A DNA stretch of 64,000 nucleotides from Myxosarcina sp. GI1 (GTDB lineage: Bacteria > Cyanobacteriota > Cyanobacteriia > Cyanobacteriales > Xenococcaceae): assembly GCF_000756305.1 (NCBI RefSeq), contig NZ_JRFE01000014.1, positions 525,006-589,005 on the forward strand, given 5' to 3'. Numbering within the stretch: the first letter of the stretch is position 1; every line of letters starts with the position of its first letter. Both the position numbers and the translations under genes were made by a program. Positions 6,973 to 14,352 of the stretch are shown piece by piece. Below the pieces are notes generated by a model, which saw only the letters and a list, made by a program, of their open reading frames with translations, had not been told where the DNA came from and did not search any database.

Positions 6973-9795
6973 TTATGCAGAGTATAAAAGGTTTTGCAGT
7001 TGATATACGGCTTCTTTTAGCTGGGGAATACCACCAAATTTTTCTGCTATTTCCCGCACGTTGCCATAAGATTCAAATTCGCGGTTAGCTTTAAAGGTAG
7101 TAGGCATCTCTAATTCTTTTACTCCATATTCGGCGTATTTATTCAGAAGAATTTCTAAAATCTCCCGCGCATCTTCGCCATATTGTTCAAAAAAGTCCTT
7201 CTTACGACGTTTTAAGCGTTCTACTCGTTGCTTGTAAGTTAAAACTGGCGCATCAAAAGCAATATGACAAATTAGATCGAAGGGATCGGCTTCTGGTTGG
7301 TTGGCAACTTTCTGCAACTCTTCAAAATCGATTCCTTTTTCCTCTAACAACTCAATCACTTGCGATCGCCTATCTGGATCTGCCCATTTTTGCTGTATTT
7401 CTAAAGTAGAACGATAGAGAATACGGACTTGTTCTTTGGTATAGTCAATGAGTTTAGATAGTTTTAATTGATTCTCTGCATCAGGATCGTAGATTTGTTC
7501 CTCAACGATTTCTTCTGTTCCGCCATCTACATAGTATTTGCGAGGTAATTCTTCTTCATCTGATGGTAAACCTCTAAAACCAGATTCTTCTGTATCTTCT
7601 TGTTCTTGTTCCTCTGTTTCTGGTTCAATTGCTTTTCCCTCATCATCGATTTCTGTCTCCTCAACTAAAGCTGGTTCGCCGTCAAAATCAGGGTCTTCAA
7701 ACAGAACGGTGCTTTTAGTGTAGTCGATGATATTAAAGGATATTTTGTCGTATTCTTCTCTCACTCTAGTTCCTCTGCCAATTATCTGTTTAAAATCAGA
7801 CATCGAACGAATTACACGAGCAAGCACGATATTTTTACAGGTAGGAATATCGACTCCTGTAGTTAATAACTTAGATGTCACCGCAATAATATGGGTTTTA
7901 TCCTCGACATCTTTAAAATCATCTAAATGTCCTTTACCCACAACCCCAGCATCAGATGTAATGCGAGTAATGTAATCGGCATTGTCTTTAGTAATATCTG
8001 TATTGAGATTCCGTAATGCTTTAATCATTGCCTTGACGTGTTCTTCGTCTACACAAAAGACAATGGTTTTAGCGTATCTATCCGTAGCTTTGAGAAAATC
8101 TGTCAGGTGTTGGGCGATCGCTTTAGTTCTGGCTTCCCTAACTAGTCTTTGTTCAAAATCGGGAGTTAGATATGCCTCATTGGGAATAGTCCTACCATAG
8201 CAGTCTAGTTGTCCTTCACTCGGTCGCCATCCATCTTTATCCGAACGAGTCGTAACGCGATAAACTCGATATGGTGCTAAAAAACCATCCTCAATCCCTT
8301 CTTTTAGAGAATAAGTATATAAAGGATTGCCGAAATAACGATAGGTATCGACATTATCATTTCGTAGGGGCGTAGCAGTTAACCCCAACTGATAGGCAGG
8401 TTCAAAATACTCTAAAATACTACGCCAGCTACTCTCACTCTTCGCGCTACCGCGATGACACTCATCCACAATAATTAAATCGAAGTAATCGGGACTATAT
8501 TCTTTATACAGTCCAGGGCGAAAATTATCTTCAGCGATCGCCTGATAAATTGCAAAATAAATATCTCGTCCTTTCTTAGCTTCTCTTTGAATTTTATAAA
8601 TTTTATCCTCCTCAAAAGCCGCGAAATCCTTATTCATCGGATCGTCTACTAAGATATTGCGATCGGCTAGAAATAAGATTCTCGGCGGACGGGGTTCAAA
8701 AATTGTATTCCATTTCATCCCTGTAAGCATCCAGCAAATCTGAAAAGCTACCGAAGTTTTACCCGTACCCGTCGCCATTGTTAGTAGCAGCCTTTTTTGA
8801 CCTTTAATAATTGCTGAAACAGCAGCATAAATAGCATTTCGTTGGTAGTAACGAGGTTTTTTACCAGGAGTGGGGAACATCGAAGTAACTAACTTTTCTG
8901 CTACTTCAGTCTTTATTTGTTCGTCTGCCTCCCCAGTTAATCGCAACCAAAGCTGACTCGGAGTAGGAAATGTCTCTATTACATCAGACTGTTTTCCTGT
9001 AATGAAATCAAATTCTACAATTCCCTTTCCGTTAGTAGAGTAGGCAAACTTGACCCCTAACAACTTGGCATAATCGATCGCTTTTTCTAATCCCTCGTCG
9101 GGAGTTTTGTGTTTTCTCTTTGCTTCTACTACTGCGATTGGAAATTCACTCTTATACAACAGCAAGTAATCAACAAACTTTCTTTTCCCCCGTCGCTTCC
9201 TTTTTGACTGAATCTTACCAGCAGTAAAGTAATACTGTTCTGTATAATCATGAGGTTCACTTTCCCAGAGAGCTTCCCTCAGCTTCGGTTCGACATATTT
9301 ACGGCAAGTATTAGTTTCATTACTTATGCTGGCAAACTTTTTATTTTCTAATTCCTCTACTTGCTCTATTTTTCCCATATTTGCCAGTTTCTGACGCAAT
9401 CTGCGGTGAATGCGCTCTAACCATAAAGGAATCACGGGTTGACCCGATTTGACAGACGCGATCGCATCGGAAAAATTGAACTCAGCAAATGTCAGTGTTT
9501 CGTCAGTCAAGTTACGAGAAATTGCAAATTTTCTAGTCTGTGTCGGTTTAAAAAACTCTGGTTCTTCTTTTTTGACAGCTTCCAATCCAGCAACGGCTTC
9601 TTGAAACTCCAAACCAGCAGATAGTAAATACTCCATTACTGCCAAAGATACCAAGTCATCTTCAGTATAAAAAACACTGCGTCCTTTTCCTGTGGCATCT
9701 ACCGTAGGAACAACCACTTCTTTTTCTCGCCAATACTGTAACTGTCGCAGAGTACAGCCCGTAATTTTGGCTGCTTCCTTGCTGGTAAAAAACAT
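6973..9795 (-). CDS. hsdR: Fusion of a CvkR/MerR-type repressor to type I restriction subunit HsdR
   Basis: Residues 1 to about 150 are a MerR-family regulator: a winged-helix start MFFTSKEAAKITGCTLRQLQYWREK, then a helical part. By position (divergent from cas12k, 124 bp away) and by N-terminal sequence this is the Cas V-K repressor CvkR. From about residue 155 (SNETNTCRKYVEPKLREALWE) a complete EcoEI-like HsdR follows: nuclease motif VVEAKRK (about 225), Walker A MATGTGKT (about 340), DECHRG (about 436), GLTATP (about 465) and a C-terminal EcoEI_R_C-like region. Total is 940 residues, about 150 plus a normal 790. No stop or obvious start lies at the junction. It heads the operon hsdR-hsdM-DUF433-hsdS, so the RM genes sit behind the regulator's promoter. 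Known CvkR proteins, as I recall them, are separate small proteins. Confidence 0.9.
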   Translation of the reverse strand: MFFTSKEAAKITGCTLRQLQYWREKEVVVPTVDATGKGRSVFYTEDDLVSLAVMEYLLSAGLEFQEAVAGLEAVKKEEPEFFKPTQTRKFAISRNLTDETLTFAEFNFSDAIASVKSGQPVIPLWLERIHRRLRQKLANMGKIEQVEELENKKFASISNETNTCRKYVEPKLREALWESEPHDYTEQYYFTAGKIQSKRKRRGKRKFVDYLLLYKSEFPIAVVEAKRKHKTPDEGLEKAIDYAKLLGVKFAYSTNGKGIVEFDFITGKQSDVIETFPTPSQLWLRLTGEADEQIKTEVAEKLVTSMFPTPGKKPRYYQRNAIYAAVSAIIKGQKRLLLTMATGTGKTSVAFQICWMLTGMKWNTIFEPRPPRILFLADRNILVDDPMNKDFAAFEEDKIYKIQREAKKGRDIYFAIYQAIAEDNFRPGLYKEYSPDYFDLIIVDECHRGSAKSESSWRSILEYFEPAYQLGLTATPLRNDNVDTYRYFGNPLYTYSLKEGIEDGFLAPYRVYRVTTRSDKDGWRPSEGQLDCYGRTIPNEAYLTPDFEQRLVREARTKAIAQHLTDFLKATDRYAKTIVFCVDEEHVKAMIKALRNLNTDITKDNADYITRITSDAGVVGKGHLDDFKDVEDKTHIIAVTSKLLTTGVDIPTCKNIVLARVIRSMSDFKQIIGRGTRVREEYDKISFNIIDYTKSTVLFEDPDFDGEPALVEETEIDDEGKAIEPETEEQEQEDTEESGFRGLPSDEEELPRKYYVDGGTEEIVEEQIYDPDAENQLKLSKLIDYTKEQVRILYRSTLEIQQKWADPDRRSQVIELLEEKGIDFEELQKVANQPEADPFDLICHIAFDAPVLTYKQRVERLKRRKKDFFEQYGEDAREILEILLNKYAEYGVKELEMPTTFKANREFESYGNVREIAEKFGGIPQLKEAVYQLQNLLYSA

Positions 9796-9894
9796 TTACT
9801 TTACTATCTAATGTCTGTTGGAGTCTGAGATATCCATCTTATTGCCTAAAATAATTCTAAAAAATTTTGTTACATAAATTTTTATCTCCGCAAG

Positions 9895-9909
9895 AAAACA
9901 ATATGTTAT
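9895..9909. promoter_or_regulatory. Candidate CvkR operator upstream of cas12k
   Basis: AAAACAATATGTTAT fits 9 of the 10 fixed positions of the palindrome AnnACATnATGTnnT that I recall as the CvkR site from Anabaena. It ends 10 bp before the cas12k ATG at 9920, in the intergenic region shared with the divergent cvkR-hsdR fusion, so it could control both directions. Confidence 0.5.
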
Positions 9910-9919
9910 TATCAAACGT

Positions 9920-11906
9920 ATGAGCCAGATTACTATCCAATGTTACTTAATTGCCTCTGAATCTACCCGCAAACTTATGTGGGATATTAATGGCTGAGAA
10001 AAACACACCGTTAATCAATGAGATACTATGGCAAATAAACAATCATCCAGACTTTGACCAATGGCAGTCTGATGGAAAATTGCCTGGAAGTTTAGTTGGC
10101 GATTTATGCAAATCTCTGAAGAACGATCCGCTTTATGCAGGACAACCATCTCGGTTTTATCTGTCTGTAACCAAGTTAGTTAATTACATTTACAAATCCT
10201 GGCTCAAACTGCAGCAACGCAAACAGCGCCAACTTGAAGGAGAAGAACGTTGGTTATTGATGCTCAAAAGTGATACCGAGTTAATCAAAGAGTGCGAATG
10301 CAGTCTCGATGTTTTGCGAACTAGAGCCAAAGAAATTTTAAGCAATATAGAAACTAAGATAGAAAAAGCTAAGAAAAAGCCCAACGAAAAAGTACCAAAA
10401 AAGTCATCGCTTCTGTTCGAGCTATACGACGAATTTGAAGAGCAAGATGTTCTTACTCGTTCGGCAATATGTTACTTACTTAAAAACGGTAGCCAACTAT
10501 CCAAGCCAAATAAAGTTGAAGACAAAAAGAAATTTGCTCGGCGTCGTCGTAAAGTAGTCATTAAAATTGAAAGACTGAAAGAACAAATAGAAGGTAGTCG
10601 TCCTCATGGAAGAGATTTAACGAGCGAACAGTAGTTAGAAACTCTAATGATTGCTGCAACTACTGTTCCCAAAGACAATAAAGAAGCTCGTATTTGGCAA
10701 GATAAACTTTTAACCAAACCCAAATCTCTACCTTTCCCGATAACTTTTGAAACCAATGAAGATTTGAAGTGGTCGAGTATTGATAAACGGTTTTTGATTT
10801 GGCTAATATTCTTTTTTAGCATTAAAAATCAATTTGGATTTTCACTATTATTTTTGCGCTTATCTTCTTATCTCAATAGTCAACGCGACCGCTTATTTGT
10901 CAAATTCAATGGATTGAGTCAACATAGATTCCAAATATACTGCGATCGCAGGCAGCTATATTGGTTTCAACGCTTCTTAGAAGACCAACAAATTAAGAAA
11001 GAAGGCAAAAATAGTCACTCAAGCGGTTTGTTTATCCTTCGTTCGGCACAACTATCTTGGAGAGAAGATAAGAAAAAAAATACGGGCAAACCTTGGAATG
11101 ACAATCGCCTAGTTTTATTCTGTACTGTAGATACCAGATTTTGGTCGGCAGAAGGAACACAAGTAGCTAGAGAAGAAAAAAGGGCTAAAATTCTTAAGAC
11201 CATCGATAACATGAAGAAAAAAGGCGAGTTAACTGCTAATCAGCAAGCCTTTGTTCAAAAAAAACACACTACATTAGCTAAACTACACAATTTATTCCCT
11301 CGTCCATCTCGTAAACTCTACCAAGGCAAAGAAAATATAGTTCTTGGTGTAGCGATGGGTTTGTCAAAGCCAGCTACAGTCGCTATTGTTGATGGCAATA
11401 CAGGTAAGGCGATCGCCTTTCGTAGCATCAAACAATTATTGGGCAAAAACTACAGATTACTCAATCGCCAAAGACAACAGAAGCAAGCTTTATCTCGCCT
11501 GCGTCATAAAGCCCAAAAACGGGCATCTGATAACCAAAAAGGCGAATCTAACTTAGGTGAATATGTAGATCGATTGATTGCTAAAGCCATTGTGAAATTA
11601 GCCAAAGAGTATCAAGCAAGCGCGATCGCCGTTCCGAAAATTGAAGATATGAGAGAAATTGTTCAAAGTGAAATCAAAGCTAAAGCAGAGGCTAAAATTC
11701 CTGGCTATGAAGAAGGACAAAAGAAATATGCCAAGCAGTATCGAATCAACATTCATAACTGGAGTTACGGTAGATTAATTGAAAACATTACGAATCAAGC
11801 TAGTAAATCAGGTATTGCGATCGCCGAAGTCAAACAATCCGTACGCGGTAGTCCAATGAAAAATGCTTTAAGCATAGCGATCGCGTTTTATAATAAAAAC
11901 ACTTAA
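9920..11906 (+). pseudogene. cas12k: Cas12k, RNA-guided target-binding effector of V-K CAST, multiply broken
   Basis: Cas12k is the nuclease-inactive effector that binds tracrRNA-crRNA and the GTN-PAM target. The N terminus MSQITIQCYLIASESTRKLMW starts at ATG 9920. An extra base, probably in GGG 9981-9983, shifts the frame so that it ends at TGA 9995-9997, while the rest continues in the other frame as MAEKNTPLINEIL. An in-frame TAG at 10632-10634 stands where relatives have a tryptophan codon before LETL. After NEDLKWSSID about 35 hydrophobic residues are inserted before RLFVKFNGL (about 10785-10890), a place where relatives have almost none. Downstream the RuvC-like part (LGVAMGLSKPATVAIVD, HKAQKRA, LIAKAIVKLAKEYQASAIAVPK, AKQYRINIHNWSYGRL) reads open to the stop. 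A full protein cannot be made by ordinary translation. Confidence 0.93.
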
Positions 11907-11930
11907 TTTTTATCTCTGTGAACCTCGAAA

Positions 11931-11945
11931 ATTACATAATCTTCA
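11931..11945. promoter_or_regulatory. Candidate second CvkR operator at the tracrRNA 1 promoter
   Basis: ATTACATAATCTTCA matches 8 of 10 fixed positions of AnnACATnATGTnnT. It overlaps a -10-like TACATA and ends a few bases before the conserved tracrRNA start GCCGCAG, so a bound repressor would block that promoter. No such site is visible upstream of tracrRNA 2. Confidence 0.4.
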
Positions 11946-11947
11946 AC

Positions 11948-12175
11948 AGTGCCGCAGTTCATGTTTTAAACCTCTGAACTGTGAAAAATGTGGGTTAGTT
12001 TGATTATTGAAAGATAATCCTGCTTTCTGACCCTAGTAGCTGCTCACCCTGATGCTGCTGTCTACAAACAGGAATAAGGCGCACTCCCAGCAAAAAGGGC
12101 GCGGGTCTACTGCTGTAGTGGCTACTGAATCATCCTCGATCGAGGGGAAATCCTTTCTCACGCTTGGTTTGAGGC
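11948..12175 (+). ncRNA. tracrRNA 1 of V-K CAST
   Basis: The region keeps the conserved V-K tracrRNA blocks in order: GCCGCAGTTCATG, CCTCTGAACTGTG, GGGTTAGTTTGA, TGCTTTCTGACCCT, GTAGCTGCTCACCCTGATG, CTCCCAGCAA, GTAGTGGCTACTGAATCA. A hairpin (CCTCGATCGAGG) follows, then the anti-repeat AATCC-TTTC (12149-12157). This pairs with GAAA-T-GGATT of the array repeat (12381-12390) leaving one bulged T, the same arrangement as in the Scytonema system. The ends are estimates. The 118-codon open frame that overlaps it (12052-12408) is not a gene. Confidence 0.92.
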
Positions 12176-12358
12176 TTTGGGAATCGGCTTTTTTAACGAG
12201 TCGTACCGCGCAAACTTCAAAACCATTATTATGTATAGATTGTGGCTATTTTTCAAGTCAAGTATTTTTGACACCTATGACTGAAATGGACTTTTTATCT
12301 TGGTACCGCGCAAGTTGCGATCGAAAGGACTGCTGTATCAAGCTTTTAAGTTGCCGCT

Positions 12359-12469
12359 GTCGCAATTTACTTTTAGCGATGAAATGGATTGAAAGCTGTT
12401 TTGACTAAGTCCAGGTTGACCGAGTCGCCATTGTCGCAATCTACTTTTAGCTATGAGCGATCGCAGCAA
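12359..12469 (+). CRISPR. Minimal V-K CRISPR array: one repeat, one 37-nt spacer, one degenerate repeat
   Basis: The repeat at 12359-12395 is 37 nt, begins GTCGCAATTTAC and ends GGATTGAAAG, the usual V-K 3' end. The spacer is 12396-12432. The second repeat begins at 12433, exactly 74 bp after the first, and agrees at 22 of its first 24 bases, but its 3' part has decayed (no TTGAAAG). A GATCGAAAG at 12319-12327 may be a remnant of an upstream repeat, but the rest does not match. The target of the spacer is not in this window as far as I can see. Confidence 0.8.
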
Positions 12470-12524
12470 CACAATTCAGTTGTTTTATTAAATAAATACC
12501 TAGTTATCAACAATTAAAAAAAAT

Positions 12525-12750
12525 CGCGCCGCAGTTCATGCTTTGAAAAGCCTCTGTGCTGCGAAAAATGTGGGTTAGTTTGATTGTCTAAAGACGATCT
12601 TGCTTTCTGACCCTGGTAACTACTCGCCCCGATGCTGTTTCTAATTCAATTAGAAAGAATAAGGTGCGCTCCCAGCAATAGGGGTATGGGTTTACTATAG
12701 TAGTGGTTGCTGAATCACCTTCGAGCAAGAAGGATTTTTGCTTATTTGAT
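12525..12750 (+). ncRNA. tracrRNA 2, a second diverged copy
   Basis: This is a second full set of V-K tracrRNA blocks about 580 bp after the first: GCCGCAGTTCATGC, GGGTTAGTTTGATTG, TGCTTTCTGACCCTGG, GGTGCGCTCCCAGCAATA, GTAGTGGTTGCTGAATCA. It differs from tracrRNA 1 at many positions, mostly in helices. The hairpin CCTTC-GAGCAA-GAAGG (12718-12733) precedes an anti-repeat GATTTTTGCTTA. That sequence does not fit the array repeat well but can pair with the truncated repeat of the homing guide (AAAATT at 12776-12781 and TAAC at 12771-12774). This suggests it serves the homing guide. Confidence 0.88.
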
Positions 12751-12770
12751 TGACATTTAGTCAAGTTGAG

Positions 12771-12804
12771 TAACTAAAATTTGAAAGAATCGATTGGTTG
12801 TAGG
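12771..12804 (+). CRISPR. Delocalised truncated repeat plus homing spacer aimed at tRNA-Asn
   Basis: A short repeat remnant (TAACTAAAATTTGAAAG, 12771-12787) keeps the TTGAAAG end and is followed by AATCGATTGGTTGTAGG (12788-12804). The tRNA-Asn gene sense strand (minus strand 12943 to 12927) has AATCGATTGGTCGTAGG, so 16 of 17 match. The single difference gives a U-G wobble between guide and target strand. The three bases before the protospacer are GTT (12946-12944), a valid GTN PAM. Beyond 17 nt the match stops. V-K CASTs are known to use short guides placed between array and transposon end to home to tRNA genes. Confidence 0.9.
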
Positions 12805-12820
12805 AACTGAATGGTTCAAC

Positions 12821-12883
12821 GACAAATTATTTGTCAAGACGACAATAATTTGACAACGGTGACAAATAATGTGGCAATCGACA
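12821..12883 (-). repeat. CAST transposon end with three TnsB-type binding sites
   Basis: Sites GACAAATTATTTGTC (12821-12835), GACAATAATTTGACA (12841-12855) and GACAAATAATGTGGC (12861-12875) are spaced exactly 20 bp apart, and the element ends ACA at 12881-12883 (TGT reading outward-in). On the minus strand the layout lines up over about 65 bases with the end called LE in the Scytonema CAST, as I remember that sequence. The outermost site is the least regular, as usual for terminal sites. The boundary is accurate to about 1-2 bases. Confidence 0.85.
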
Positions 12884-12906
12884 AGGACAAAGCCAGTTAA
12901 ATTTAA

Positions 12907-12978
12907 CTCCCCAGGTAGGATTTGAACCTACGACCAATCGATTAACAGTCGACCGCTCTGCCGCTGAGCTACTGAGGA
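12907..12978 (-). tRNA. tRNA-Asn (anticodon GTT)
   Basis: The minus strand folds as a 72-nt tRNA. The acceptor TCCTCAG pairs with CTGGGGA (one G-T pair), the D arm is GCTCAGCGGCAGAGC, the anticodon loop CTGTTAA holds GTT, and the T arm is GTAGGTTCGAATCCTAC, with discriminator G. CCA is not encoded. Its 3' end is 23 bp from the CAST end, and its anticodon-to-T-arm segment is the homing target. The transposon sits downstream of the gene, so the tRNA is left intact. Confidence 0.97.
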
Positions 12979-13158
12979 TTGCTACAGACACTAGAGTTCA
13001 TGATAGCCAAAAAGAAATTTTTTGACAAGTATTCTGAAAAATATTCTATATTTCCCAATTAGCTAGATCTTAAGGATATCCTAGAAACGAGTGGATAAAT
13101 ATTGAATCGACCGAATAATAGCATCAGTTGTATAGTATTCTCGTTTAAATTGTAAGTA

Positions 13159-13644
13159 ATGCTAGTAAATCGTCATCAAAACGTATACCTATCGTTTATT
13201 TCTACCGATCTACCTATATGGCATGTTGTTGAAACTACTGCTGCTTTGTATCATCAAGATGGCGATTGCTTTCGTTTGTTGTTGGACAGACAAAATTTAC
13301 CTTATTCTACTTTTGCTAATGCACACACTAAAGAGAAAGTTAATGGCAATCGCCCGAAAGGAATATTTTGGCTGGAAATTTCGCCCTACCGAGTTATTCT
13401 GACTATGCAGGGAGATCGATGTACTAGCTATCGACACTTTTGGGAAAAAGGAATTTATGGAGTAAGTAGGTATTGCCTGAATGCCAAACCGCCAGAAGCG
13501 AGTAGTTCTATGAAGCTACGTAACTACACTCGAAAGCTAATTTTAAAAGCCGATCCCTATCCTACAAGTTTGCAAATCGAGTATGAACTATGGTCGGCAA
13601 CAGTCAACTTGGGTTCTTATATTCTATATATTGATATAGATTAA
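13159..13644 (+). CDS. Conserved-type hypothetical protein, 161 aa
   Basis: Not recognised. The protein has no signal peptide or membrane segment, is rich in aromatic residues (WHVVETTAALYHQDGDCFRLLLDR, FWLEISPYRVIL) and looks like a small soluble alpha/beta protein. The start ATG at 13159 lies in an AT-rich leader downstream of the tRNA gene. Its stop overlaps the convergent rimM stop by a few bases, so the two genes meet tail to tail. It lies outside the transposon. Confidence 0.65.
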   Translation: MLVNRHQNVYLSFISTDLPIWHVVETTAALYHQDGDCFRLLLDRQNLPYSTFANAHTKEKVNGNRPKGIFWLEISPYRVILTMQGDRCTSYRHFWEKGIYGVSRYCLNAKPPEASSSMKLRNYTRKLILKADPYPTSLQIEYELWSATVNLGSYILYIDID

Positions 13645-14306
13645 CTGCGATTGATTTCCAGCAAACCAGGAGGAGGTAAAATTTCCAGTCGCTTGTTTTT
13701 AAGATCTACTACTGGAACTATCTCTTTAACAAAAGGAATAAAAACCGTTACGGGCTTGCTAGCTTTAGCTTTTGGTCTCTTACGTTTGCTTTTACGACTG
13801 ATTGAAGAGTTGTCTTTCACAGGTAGCTCTTGTTTATCTGGTTGCCGATGTAGCTTTACTTCTAGTATATCGTTACCCGCCGTATACATCTCTACCGTTA
13901 CACCAATATTTTCTCCAGTGGTGCGATCGTACACTTCTAAATCGATAAGATCGGCAACATGATATTCATCAGGTGCTAATGCTGGTTTACCTCTTTTATC
14001 TGCTAAGAATAAAGACTGACGTAACTCTTCAGCGCGATCGCGGTTATCAATTCCTGCTAGTTTGATTACATAAAGATTTTTTTTAGCAACTCGTCCCTTT
14101 AATAACTCCACTTCTGTAATTTCTTGAGTTTGAGGATGCTGCAACCAACGAATTCCTGGGTTGATGAATCGTTCGGGAAAGTCAGAGTCAGCATATACTT
14201 TCAACTCTCCTTTGATTCCCTGTGGTGAAACAATCGTTCCTACTTTAATTAAGTTTTCGCTTATTAATGGCTCATCATTCATTATCTCTGTCATTTCATT
14301 TATCAT
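13641..14306 (-). CDS. rimM: RimM, 16S rRNA processing / 30S maturation factor
   Basis: RimM binds ribosomal protein S19 and helps mature the 30S head. The N-terminal RimM domain begins LIKVGTIVSPQGIKGELKVYADSDFPERF and the PRC-barrel part includes DEYHVADLIDLEVYD and the C-terminal VKEIVPVVDLKNKRLEILPPPGLLE. Between them lies a basic insert (SRKSKRKRPKAKASK) that makes it 221 residues, longer than the usual 170-190. The first ATG is at 14306; alternative ATGs at 14294 and 14282 are possible. A heptameric repeat lies just upstream. Confidence 0.95.
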   Translation of the reverse strand: MINEMTEIMNDEPLISENLIKVGTIVSPQGIKGELKVYADSDFPERFINPGIRWLQHPQTQEITEVELLKGRVAKKNLYVIKLAGIDNRDRAEELRQSLFLADKRGKPALAPDEYHVADLIDLEVYDRTTGENIGVTVEMYTAGNDILEVKLHRQPDKQELPVKDNSSISRKSKRKRPKAKASKPVTVFIPFVKEIVPVVDLKNKRLEILPPPGLLEINRS

Positions 14307-14352
14307 TTAGCATTTAGCAATTAACAATGTTTAATGTTCAACGATCGGTCAT

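Larger units (their letters stand above)
1..12883 (+). mobile_element. Type V-K CRISPR-associated transposon (CAST), far end outside window
   Basis: The order tnsB-tnsC-tniQ, cargo, cas12k, tracrRNA, CRISPR, homing guide and transposon end is that of Tn7-like V-K elements. The end is placed at 12883 because three TnsB-type sites at 20-bp spacing finish there in a terminal TGT (minus-strand reading). A tRNA-Asn gene matched by the homing guide lies just outside. The bases after the end, AGGAC at 12884-12888, would be the 5-bp target duplication, but the other end is outside the window so this cannot be confirmed. The cargo is a type I RM operon plus a RecG-like gene. Several genes are broken although the transposition proteins look intact, so the element may no longer move by itself. 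Confidence 0.93.

Noticed and set aside
9951-9997. A TTG-started N terminus for cas12k in the downstream frame
   Set aside because: The upstream ATG at 9920 gives the conserved MSQITIQ start in the other frame; the TTG-started residues do not resemble Cas12k.
12203-12313. GTACCGCGCAA present twice exactly 100 bp apart
   Set aside because: Only 11 bases match and the flanks differ; no repeat-spacer structure or function follows from it.
12285-12327. Possible additional upstream CRISPR repeat ending GATCGAAAG
   Set aside because: Only the last bases resemble the repeat; the rest does not match and the spacing to the next repeat is 68 rather than 74 bp.
12052-12408. Open frame of 118 codons after cas12k
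   Set aside because: It overlaps tracrRNA 1 and the CRISPR repeat, whose conserved RNA blocks explain the sequence; the protein has no family features.
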